From NCBI GenBank assembly GCA_052386675.1, contig JBQTJX010000019.1, positions 1 to 64,000 on the forward strand: a stretch of DNA of 64,000 nt. Direction: 5' to 3'. This stretch comes from RBG-16-66-20 sp052386675. Its GTDB lineage: Bacteria; Pseudomonadota; Gammaproteobacteria; Burkholderiales; SG8-39. The translations under genes were made by a program, and so were the position numbers. Shown in pieces: positions 57,927 through 64,000 of this stretch; within the stretch, counting starts at the first letter, position 1, and each line of letters begins with the position of its first letter. Under the pieces are notes generated by a model, which searched no databases, was not told the origin of the DNA, and saw only the letters and a list, made by a program, of their open reading frames with translations.

Positions 57927-58795
57927 GACGCCCTGCGCCCGAGGATGCCCTGCGGGCGGAACAGCAGCACCAGCACCAGCAGCGCGAAAGCGAACATGCT
58001 CTTCGCGGAGGGCGTGAACAGGACGCCGCCCAGCGCCTCGGTGACGCCGATCAGCAGGCCGCCCAGCAGCGCCCCGGGCATCGAGCCCAGGCCTCCGGTG
58101 ATGACGATGACGAACGCGAGCAGGGTGTAGGCCGGGCCGATCGCCGGCGTGACGTCGCTCACCACCATCAGCATCGCGCCCGCGGCGCCGACGCAGGCCG
58201 AGCCGATGCCGAAGGTCAGCGCGTACAGCCGCTTCACGTTCAGCCCGACCACCCGCGCGCCGTCGTAGTTGTCGGCGCAGGCGCGGATCGCCTTGCCCAG
58301 CAGCGTGAAGCGGAAGAACCCGAACAACGCGGCGGCAACCACCAGCGCCGCGCCAGCCGCGTAGACCTTGGAGGCGTCCACGATCAGCGGGCCGAGCTTG
58401 AAGCTATCGAACGAGTACCGGGTGCGGATACCCTGGGCATCGGGGCCGAAGATGATCAGCTGCACGTTCACCAGGATCAGCGCGACGGCGACCAGCAGCA
58501 TGAACTGGCTGTGCTCCGGGCGGTTGATGAACGGATTGATCAGTCCGATCTGCATCAGGTAGCCGAAGGCGAACAGCACGGCAGCCACGGGCACCATCAG
58601 CACCAGGGGGTCCAGCTTCAAGGCATTGAACAGCACCAGCGTCAGGAACATCGCCAGGGTCATCATCTCGCCGTGCGCGAAATTGACCACGCGCACCACG
58701 CCGAAGATGACCGACAGTCCGAGCGCCATCAGCCCGTAGACGAGACCCGTCAACAGGCCGCTGGCGGCGACATTCAGGTAGACCTCGACCGGCAA
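57923..58795 (-). CDS. livH: Branched-chain-type ABC transporter permease, LivH
   Basis: 290 residues with eight or so membrane helices. GLVYGLMALGLSVIFGVVRVVNFAHGEMM is the classic LivH N-terminus, and AIRACADNYDGARVVGLNVKRLY the docking loop. The ligand is set by the receptor upstream, and could be an aromatic acid or amide as often as an amino acid. Confidence 0.94.
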   Translation of the reverse strand: MPVEVYLNVAASGLLTGLVYGLMALGLSVIFGVVRVVNFAHGEMMTLAMFLTLVLFNALKLDPLVLMVPVAAVLFAFGYLMQIGLINPFINRPEHSQFMLLVAVALILVNVQLIIFGPDAQGIRTRYSFDSFKLGPLIVDASKVYAAGAALVVAAALFGFFRFTLLGKAIRACADNYDGARVVGLNVKRLYALTFGIGSACVGAAGAMLMVVSDVTPAIGPAYTLLAFVIVITGGLGSMPGALLGGLLIGVTEALGGVLFTPSAKSMFAFALLVLVLLFRPQGILGRRAS

Positions 58796-58818
58796 GGCGG
58801 CCTCAGACCGTCATTGTC

Positions 58819-58838
58819 GTCCCCGCGAAAGCGGGGAC
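58819..58838. repeat. Short dispersed hairpin (REP-like)
   Basis: GTCCCCGC-GAAA-GCGGGGAC, an 8-bp perfect stem with a GAAA loop, flanked by CATTGTC and CCAAGTC. This kind of 'GTCCCCGCGAAAGCGGGG' element is widely scattered in proteobacterial genomes. It fills the gap between the receptor and LivH genes and may reduce downstream transcription relative to the receptor. Confidence 0.65.
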
Positions 58839-58854
58839 CCAAGTCATCTTCAAC

Positions 58855-60069
58855 CTAGCGCTTGTCGTAGGCCCGCATCGGCAGCTCGGGCTTGGCATTC
58901 GAGGCGGAGGCGGGCGCCACGACGACCAGCTTGCCGCCGCGGTTCTGGATCGCGGAGTTCTTCAGCTTGTCGTTCTGCCCTTTGGCGTCGAACTGGATGC
59001 CGGGGCCGGTGCTGACGTTGTCCTTGATGTTCGTCGCGCGGATCGCGTCGGCGAGCGCCTTCGGGTTGGCGGAGCCGGCACGCTTGAAAGCGTCTGCCGC
59101 CACCAGCAGCGCCTCGAAAGTGTAGACATGGTTGGTGTTGAGGTTGATCTCGGGGAAGGCCTTGGCGTGCACCGCCTCAAGCCGCTTGGAGAGCGCCTTG
59201 TTGGGGTCGTACCAGGGCACGAAGCTGATCGGTCCGTCTCCCAGCTTGGAGAGCGTCTTCAGGTACTGGTCCTCGTACCAGCCCGGGCCCATGCTGAGCA
59301 CCGCCGACGGCGTCCAGCGCTGCTTGACCAGTTCGCGGGTGATCAGGATGGCGTCGTTCAGGCGGCTCACCATCACGAGCGCTTCCGCGCCGGAGGCGCG
59401 GGCCTTTGTCACCTCGACCGACAGGTCGCGCGCGGCGGGGTCGTAGGCGATCGTGTCCACCACCTTGAAGGGGATGGCCGGGAACTTCTGCATCACGCCG
59501 GAGAAGCCCTTCTGCATGGCGACGCCGAAGGTGTCGTTGACGTGCATGAACACGGCGGTCTTGGGCGACACGCCCGTGGCCTTGAACACTTCCAGCTGGT
59601 TGGCAAACGCGTCGCCGAGGATCATCGGCGCCGTGGGGAAGTTGCGGAATACGAACTTGTATCCCTGCTCGGTGATCGGCGGCGCGGCGGCGATGTTGAT
59701 CACCAGCGGGATGCCGCGCTGCTCGGCTACCTGCGCGATGGCGGTGGTCTGGCCAGAGTCGAAGGCGCCCACCAGCAGTTGCGCGCCCTCGGCGATCAGG
59801 CGCTCGGCGCGCGAGCGGGCGACGTCGACGTTCGACTCGGTGTCGCCGTTCATGATGTCCAGGCCGGGCAGGCCGAGGTCCCTCAGTATCCCGGCGCTGA
59901 GGTCGACGACGCGGTGGCAGTCCTGACCGATGCCGGCCTGCACGCCGGAGCGCGGCAGCAGCACGCCGACCTTGAGCCTCGCGCCCTGGGCGCGGACGAT
60001 GCCGAACGGGGAAACTGCGCTGACGGCTCCGGCCGCCGCGGCGACCTTGGTGAACTGGCGACGATCCAT
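58855..60069 (-). CDS. Branched-chain-type ABC transporter substrate-binding protein (LivK family)
   Basis: 404 residues of the Peripla_BP_6 fold. The N-terminus MDRRQFTKVAAAAGAVSAVSP is a Tat-type signal (R-R-Q-F). Mature features include KVGVLLPRSGVQAGIGQ, AQLLVGAFDSGQTTAIAQVAEQRGIPLV and FVPWYDP. A strong ribosome site (GAGGAGGAG) precedes the ATG. It delivers the ligand to LivHMGF and is divergent from a MarR regulator, a pattern common for uptake of aromatic compounds (inference). Confidence 0.93.
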   Translation of the reverse strand: MDRRQFTKVAAAAGAVSAVSPFGIVRAQGARLKVGVLLPRSGVQAGIGQDCHRVVDLSAGILRDLGLPGLDIMNGDTESNVDVARSRAERLIAEGAQLLVGAFDSGQTTAIAQVAEQRGIPLVINIAAAPPITEQGYKFVFRNFPTAPMILGDAFANQLEVFKATGVSPKTAVFMHVNDTFGVAMQKGFSGVMQKFPAIPFKVVDTIAYDPAARDLSVEVTKARASGAEALVMVSRLNDAILITRELVKQRWTPSAVLSMGPGWYEDQYLKTLSKLGDGPISFVPWYDPNKALSKRLEAVHAKAFPEINLNTNHVYTFEALLVAADAFKRAGSANPKALADAIRATNIKDNVSTGPGIQFDAKGQNDKLKNSAIQNRGGKLVVVAPASASNAKPELPMRAYDKR

Positions 60070-60093
60070 GGTTTGCTCCTCCTCAGAAGTGCC

Positions 60094-60131
60094 GATCGTT
60101 ATATAGCATTACAATCTTCGGGTCAACGATC
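60094..60131 (-). promoter_or_regulatory. Promoter of the liv operon with a flanking inverted repeat
   Basis: On the minus strand TTGACC (60126-60121), 17-base spacer, TATAAC (60103-60098). GATCGTT (60094-60100) and AACGATC (60125-60131) form an inverted repeat covering both hexamers, a likely binding site for the divergent MarR protein. Confidence 0.5.
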
Positions 60132-60133
60132 CG

Positions 60134-60625
60134 ATGCTGAAACGCAGCCCACTGAAATCGAAGGCCCGCGGACCGCGCCCCGGAAGCATAGCGCGGGTCG
60201 AGGGGCTCAGCTACGGCGACCTCGACGAGCACCTCGGCTATGTGCTGCGGCGCGCGCAGCTGGCCGGGTTCGAGGCCTTCCACCAGGCCACCGCGGGGGT
60301 GGACATCACGCCGGCGCGCTACACCGCGCTGGTGATCGTGGGCGCCAATCCCGGCCTGTCGCAATCCGCGCTGGGCGCGGCATTGGGGACGGCGCGCTCG
60401 GGGGCCATGACGCTGACCGACTGGATGGAGACGCGGGGGCTGGTGGAGCGGCGCAATCGCCCCGAGGACGGGCGCTCCTGGGGACTTTATCTCACGAAGC
60501 GCGGCGAGGCCGAGCTGCGCGAGCTCAACCGCCGCGTGCGCGCGAACGACGCCCGGTTCTCGGGCCGGCTCTCGGTACCGGAACTTGCCGTGCTGCGGTC
60601 GCTGCTGGAGAAGCTCAGCGGCTGA
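60134..60625 (+). CDS. MarR family transcriptional regulator
   Basis: 163 residues. LGYVLRRAQLAGFEAFHQATAGVDITPARYTALVIVGANPGLSQSALGAALGTARSGAMTLTDWMETRGLVERRNRPEDGRSWGLYLTKRGE holds the winged helix-turn-helix with the beta-wing R-N-R-P-x-D-G-R-S. The N-terminus is basic. It is divergent from the liv receptor and presumably represses that promoter until a phenolic or related ligand binds. Confidence 0.92.
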   Translation: MLKRSPLKSKARGPRPGSIARVEGLSYGDLDEHLGYVLRRAQLAGFEAFHQATAGVDITPARYTALVIVGANPGLSQSALGAALGTARSGAMTLTDWMETRGLVERRNRPEDGRSWGLYLTKRGEAELRELNRRVRANDARFSGRLSVPELAVLRSLLEKLSG

Positions 60626-60641
60626 CCGGTAAACTGGTGCC

Positions 60642-61838
60642 ATGCCTGTCATGCAGGACATCCGCGAAGGCCGCGTCCCGGTCAAGGTCTACGCCGACAG
60701 CCTGGAGCCCGGGGCGCGCCAGCAGCTGGTCAACGTCTCGAACCTGGCCATCGTCCATCACCACGTCGCGGCCATGCCCGACGTGCACCTCGGGATCGGC
60801 GCCACCGTCGGCTCGGTGATCCCGACGCTGCGCGCCATCATCCCGGCGGCGGTGGGCGTGGACATCGGCTGCGGCATGATCGCGACGAGGCTTTCGCTCA
60901 CGGCGAACGAGGTCGACGAGGCCGCGCTGGGAAAGGTCTTCAACCAGATCTCCCGCGATGTCCCTGTCGGCTTCAACCAGCATGACGAGCGAAGCGCCCG
61001 CGATCATGCCGCGAAGCGTTTCAAGCAGGGTTTGAAGGCGATCATGGAGAAGCACCCCGGGGTCGGGAAGCGCGTTGGCAAGCGCTCGAGCTGGGCGCGG
61101 CAACTGGGGACGCTGGGCGGCGGCAACCATTTCATCGAGCTGTGCCTGGACGAGGCGGGTTGCGCCTGGGTGATGCTGCATTCGGGCAGCCGAGGCATCG
61201 GCAACGCCATCGGCATGCATTTCATCGAACTGGCGAAGAAGGACGCGGAGCGCAACCAGGTAAACCTGCCGCACCGCGACCTCGCCTACTTCCCGGAAGG
61301 CGCGCGCCATTTCGACGACTACGTCGAGGCGGTGGGCTGGGCGCAGGACTATGCCGCCGCCAATCGTGCGGAGATGATGGAGCTGGCGCTGGAAGCGCTG
61401 CGCCGCCACGTGCCGGCCTTCGAAACCACCACCGAGGCGGTGAACTGCCACCACAACTACGTCGAGCGGGAGCACCATTTCGGCGAGGATGTGTGGCTGA
61501 CCCGCAAGGGCGCCATCCGCGCCCGGGCCGGGGACTTGGGCATCATTCCCGGCAGCATGGGCACGCGCAGCTACATCGTGCGCGGCAAGGGCAGCGCCGA
61601 GGCCTTCCATTCGTGCGCGCACGGCGCCGGCCGGCGCATGAGCCGCAACCAGGCGGCGAGCCGGTATTCCGTCGCGGACCTGGAATTGCAGACTGCCGGC
61701 GTTGTTTGCCGCAAGGACAAGGGCGTGCTGGACGAAATCCCCGCCGCCTACAAGGACATTGACCAGGTCATGGCGAACCAATCCGACCTGGTCGAGGTCG
61801 TACATACCCTTAAGCAGGTCCTTTGCGTGAAAGGTTGA
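60642..61838 (+). CDS. rtcB: RtcB family RNA ligase
   Basis: 398 residues. Conserved motifs are MPDVHLGIGATVGSVIP, VGVDIGCGM (metal Asp and Cys), LGTLGGGNHFIELC, MLHSGSRGIGN, VNCHHNYVE, GSMGTRSYIVRG and SCAHGAGRRMSR with the guanylylated His region. RtcB joins 2',3'-cyclic phosphate and 5'-OH RNA ends with GTP and Mn2+, in RNA repair after cleavage by toxins or colicins. No rtcA or rtcR is present here; it is an independent copy. Confidence 0.94.
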   Translation: MPVMQDIREGRVPVKVYADSLEPGARQQLVNVSNLAIVHHHVAAMPDVHLGIGATVGSVIPTLRAIIPAAVGVDIGCGMIATRLSLTANEVDEAALGKVFNQISRDVPVGFNQHDERSARDHAAKRFKQGLKAIMEKHPGVGKRVGKRSSWARQLGTLGGGNHFIELCLDEAGCAWVMLHSGSRGIGNAIGMHFIELAKKDAERNQVNLPHRDLAYFPEGARHFDDYVEAVGWAQDYAAANRAEMMELALEALRRHVPAFETTTEAVNCHHNYVEREHHFGEDVWLTRKGAIRARAGDLGIIPGSMGTRSYIVRGKGSAEAFHSCAHGAGRRMSRNQAASRYSVADLELQTAGVVCRKDKGVLDEIPAAYKDIDQVMANQSDLVEVVHTLKQVLCVKG

Positions 61839-61842
61839 CACC

Positions 61843-62373
61843 GTGATCCTCCTTCGCCGGCGAACCCTGGTTGGTGCCGCGCTTGCGCTCCCGCTTTTTT
61901 CAGCGCTACCCGCGCGGGGCCAGGCTTGCGGCCAGCCGACGCCACGCGACATGGAAGGGCCCTTCTACAAGGCGGGCGCCCCGGTGCGAGCATCTGTCGT
62001 CGAGCCCGGTTCGAAGGGCGAGCGCCTCGAGGTGGGCGGGCGAGTGCTGGCGGCGGATTGCAGGCCCGTCCCGGGCGCACTGCTGGATTTCTGGCAGGCG
62101 GATGAGAAGGGCGAGTACGACAACACCGGCTTTCGCTACCGTGGCAAGGTCGCCGCCGATGCCGAGGGCCGCTATCGCCTCGAGACCATCCTGCCCCCGC
62201 CCTACATGGGCCGGCCGCGGCACATCCACGTCAAGCTGCAGCGGCCCGGTGGCCGGGTACTGACCACGCAGCTTTACTTCCCGGGCGAGGCCCGCGGCGC
62301 CGATCCAGCGCTGGTGGTGAAGCTGCACCAAACCGCAGGCGGGCGGCGGGCGGAGTTCGACTTCGTTCTCTAG
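61843..62373 (+). CDS. Exported intradiol ring-cleavage dioxygenase-like protein
   Basis: 176 residues from a GTG four bases after rtcB. A Tat-like signal (LLRRRTLVGAALALPLFSALPARG) precedes the beta-sandwich: TPRDMEGPFYKAGAPVR, LDFWQADEKGEYDNTGFRYRG, PPPYMGRPRHIHVKL. Two tyrosines and the His-x-His pair fit the Fe(III) ligands of protocatechuate 3,4-dioxygenase-type enzymes. An exported single-subunit form suggests action on aromatic compounds in the periplasm. Confidence 0.88.
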   Translation: MILLRRRTLVGAALALPLFSALPARGQACGQPTPRDMEGPFYKAGAPVRASVVEPGSKGERLEVGGRVLAADCRPVPGALLDFWQADEKGEYDNTGFRYRGKVAADAEGRYRLETILPPPYMGRPRHIHVKLQRPGGRVLTTQLYFPGEARGADPALVVKLHQTAGGRRAEFDFVL

Positions 62374-62427
62374 GGTGCGATAATCGGCGCCTTCCTAATC
62401 GCGCCGCGAAGGACTGGAACCGCCGCA

Positions 62428-62766
62428 ATGACCTACGTCGTCACCGAAGACTGCATCAAGTGCAAGCACATGGACTGCATCGAGGTCTGCCCCGTCGACT
62501 GTTTCTACGAGGGCGAGAACATGCTCGTCATCCACCCGGACGAATGCATCGACTGCGGCGTGTGCGAGCCCGAATGCCCGCCCAAGGCGATCGTGCCGGA
62601 TTCGGACGCCAAGGCCGCGGCCTGGCTGCCGCTCAACACGGAATACGCGGTGAAGTGGCCCAACATCACGCGCAAGGGCACGCCGCCGCCGGACGCGGAT
62701 GACTGGAAGGAAGTGAAGGGGAAGTACGAGAAGTACTTCTCCCCGAATCCCGGGAAGGGCGAATAG
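62428..62766 (+). CDS. fdxA: 7Fe ferredoxin (FdxA)
   Basis: 112 residues. The N-terminus TEDCIKCKHMDCIEVCPVDCFYEGENMLVIHPDECIDCGVCEPECPPKAI carries the cysteines for one [3Fe-4S] and one [4Fe-4S] cluster, as in FdxA of Azotobacter. The C-terminal extension with NTEYAVKWPNITRKGTPPPDAD is standard. It is a low-potential electron carrier in the cytoplasm. Confidence 0.95.
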   Translation: MTYVVTEDCIKCKHMDCIEVCPVDCFYEGENMLVIHPDECIDCGVCEPECPPKAIVPDSDAKAAAWLPLNTEYAVKWPNITRKGTPPPDADDWKEVKGKYEKYFSPNPGKGE

Positions 62767-62777
62767 CAGCGCCCGGC

Positions 62778-63353
62778 CTGCCCGAGCTGGCCCTGGCGCT
62801 GGCTCTCGCCTGGGGCGCGGGCGTCCGGGTTTACGTTGTCCTGTTCCTCTGTGGCCTCGCCGGCCGGATGGGCTGGATAGCGCTCCCCGGCCACCTGGCC
62901 GTCCTGTCCCATCCCCTCGTGCTGGGCGCGAGCGGGCTCATGCTCTCGATCGAGTTCTTCGCCGACAAAGTGCCATGGCTGGACAGCTTCTGGGACGCGG
63001 CGCACACCTTCATCCGCATTCCGGCCGGCGCGGCGCTGGTGGCGATGGCCGCCGGCGGCGACTCTGCGGCCGTGACCGCTGCGGCGGTGGTCCTCGGCGG
63101 CACGGTTGCGGCGGGATCGCACTTCGCCAAGGCCGGCGCGCGCGGCGCCATCAACCTGTCGCCCGAGCCGTTCAGCAACTGGTCGGCATCGTTTGCGGAG
63201 GATGCGCTGGTGCCGACGGGGCTATGGCTCGCGGTCGTCCATCCGGCGGTGTTCCTTGCGCTGTTTGCCGCGGCCGCAGTGGCCACGCTGTTCCTGCTGC
63301 GATGGTTGTGGCGCGGGCTGCGGTCGGCAACCGCGCGCCTGCGGTCCGGCTGA
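62778..63353 (+). CDS. DUF4126 family membrane protein
   Basis: Coding resemblance begins upstream of the first ATG (62868): the same frame reads LPELALALALAWGAGVRVYVVLFLCGLAGR, the normal first helix of DUF4126, before MGWIALPGHLAVLSHPLVLGASGLMLSIEFFADKVPWLDSFWDAAHTFIRIPAGA. No ATG, GTG or TTG occurs in that stretch, so a CTG (62778) or ATA (62763) start coupled to the ferredoxin stop is likely; the conservative start is 62868. About five membrane helices; function unknown. Confidence 0.7.
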   Translation: MPELALALALAWGAGVRVYVVLFLCGLAGRMGWIALPGHLAVLSHPLVLGASGLMLSIEFFADKVPWLDSFWDAAHTFIRIPAGAALVAMAAGGDSAAVTAAAVVLGGTVAAGSHFAKAGARGAINLSPEPFSNWSASFAEDALVPTGLWLAVVHPAVFLALFAAAAVATLFLLRWLWRGLRSATARLRSG

Positions 63354-63360
63354 CGCGCGC

Positions 63361-64000
63361 CTATTTCTTCGCCGGTGCGCCGAAGTCCAGGTCGTGGATG
63401 CCCTCGAGCTCGTCCTTGTGCCGGGCACGCACCTCGTCGAATTGCTTCACGACCTTCATGAACGCCGCGACGACCTTGGGATCGAACTGCTTGCCGGCAT
63501 CGGCGGCAATCTTCTTCGCCGCGTCCATGGACGAGATCGGGCTGCGGTGGCGCTGCGTCGAGGTCATGGCCTCGAAGGCGTCCGCGACCGCCATGATGCG
63601 GCCTGGCACGGGGATGGCGTCGCCCTTCAGCTTCGCCGGGTAGCCGGTACCGTCCCAGCGCTCGTGGTGCGTGAGCGCCATGATGCGCGCCTGCTCCAGC
63701 AGCGGGTCCTTGTGCTCGCCGATGATCTGGGCGCCGATCTCGGGGTGCTTGCGCATCTCCGTCCATTCGCGTTCGTTGAGCGCCTCGGACTTGGTGAGGA
63801 TGTGCTCGGGCACGCCCATCTTGCCGACGTCGTAGAGCGGCGCGGCCTGCGACAGCAGCTCGCAGACCTTGCCCTTCAGGCCGAGTGCCTCGGCCAGCAA
63901 CTGGACGTACTCGCTCACGCGCAGCACGCGCTGGGTGATGCCGCCCTCCCGGTACTCCATCGCGCGCGCCAGGCGCCGGATCAACTGCAGGCGGGTGTCG
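63361..64000 (-). CDS. HD-GYP-like phosphodiesterase domain, 5' end outside the window
   Basis: About 213 residues to the stop at 63361; the frame is open to the right edge, so the start (and perhaps a receiver domain) is missing. MEYREGGITQRVLRVSEYVQLLAEALGL, LYDVGKMGVPEHILTKSEALNEREWTEMRKHPEIGAQII and THHERWDGTGYPAKLKGDAIP match HD-GYP domains that break down cyclic di-GMP. However, the 'HD' pair reads Tyr-Asp (LYDVGK), so the first metal-binding His is lost while HHE-x2-DG-x-GYP is intact. Confidence 0.88.
   Translation of the reverse strand, partial: DTRLQLIRRLARAMEYREGGITQRVLRVSEYVQLLAEALGLKGKVCELLSQAAPLYDVGKMGVPEHILTKSEALNEREWTEMRKHPEIGAQIIGEHKDPLLEQARIMALTHHERWDGTGYPAKLKGDAIPVPGRIMAVADAFEAMTSTQRHRSPISSMDAAKKIAADAGKQFDPKVVAAFMKVVKQFDEVRARHKDELEGIHDLDFGAPAKK

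Overview
The window is one continuous piece of a GC-rich (roughly two-thirds G+C by eye) proteobacterial chromosome, most likely a betaproteobacterium of the order Burkholderiales. The main evidence is three Bug/TctC-type periplasmic solute receptors (437-1390, 50794-51747, 52671-53621), a family greatly expanded in that group, plus Liv- and Dpp-type importers, an AtzF/AtzG/AtzE/AtzH amidohydrolase set and a LitR/CarH-type B12 photoreceptor operon. Genes are tightly packed, often with ATGA or GTGA start/stop overlaps. No tRNA, rRNA, CRISPR array, integrase or transposase gene was seen, and no stretch above about 300 bases lacks a gene or described element.

Layout. 1-4514: end of an acyl-CoA ligase, a Bug receptor, a Rnk/GreA-like protein, a 95-bp direct repeat flanking a small insert, an MFS exporter and a GntR regulator. 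4632-13496: a nitrogen-scavenging locus with a palindromic operator, atzF, a peptide-type solute-binding protein, atzG, atzE, atzH and the four remaining subunits of a Dpp-type ABC importer. It would import and hydrolyse a biuret-, ureide- or oxalurate-like compound. 13511-18794: acyl-CoA dehydrogenase, then on the minus strand a PQQ-sugar dehydrogenase, dihaem cytochrome c and TonB receptor operon and a free biotinyl carrier. 18821-24551: an all-plus-strand block of small accessory genes (nuclease-like protein, phosphotransferase-like kinase, two DinB proteins, GNAT, P-loop kinase, BrnT/BrnA toxin-antitoxin, VOC) bounded by two identical 22-bp perfect palindromes. 24571-29005: GST, PP2C phosphatase, acyl-CoA ligase and amidase on the minus strand.

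29041-37574 holds a light-responsive regulator of the CarH/LitR type, with an intact Trp-x9-Glu-His and Glu-x-His-x2-Gly B12 site. It heads a nine-gene lipid-modification operon with two cyclopropane-synthase-like methyltransferases, a desaturase, a flavin amine oxidase, DUF1365, DUF1295, DUF2878, DUF6134 and a lipocalin. Repeats with 11-bp spacing of the CarH half-site type overlap its promoter. This is the best candidate for an incompletely described system: light-induced modification of membrane fatty acids, possibly to furan or branched acids.

37597-44361: a decayed VapBC pair, a VOC protein, and a run of ThDP enzyme, split nitrile hydratase/thiocyanate hydrolase subunits and 5-oxoprolinase PxpB, PxpC and PxpA. 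44358-46819 encodes a MscS-type channel with a cyclic-nucleotide-binding domain, translationally coupled to a class III nucleotide cyclase with an FHA domain and preceded by an FNR-type box. 46899-53621: old yellow enzyme, flavin reductase, Rieske oxygenase, a cysteine-poor Hsp33, two Bug receptors and a TauD dioxygenase. 53683-64000: diguanylate cyclase, glycine-zipper protein, a complete Liv-type importer with divergent MarR regulator, RtcB RNA ligase, intradiol dioxygenase, 7Fe ferredoxin, DUF4126 protein and a truncated HD-GYP-like gene running off the end.
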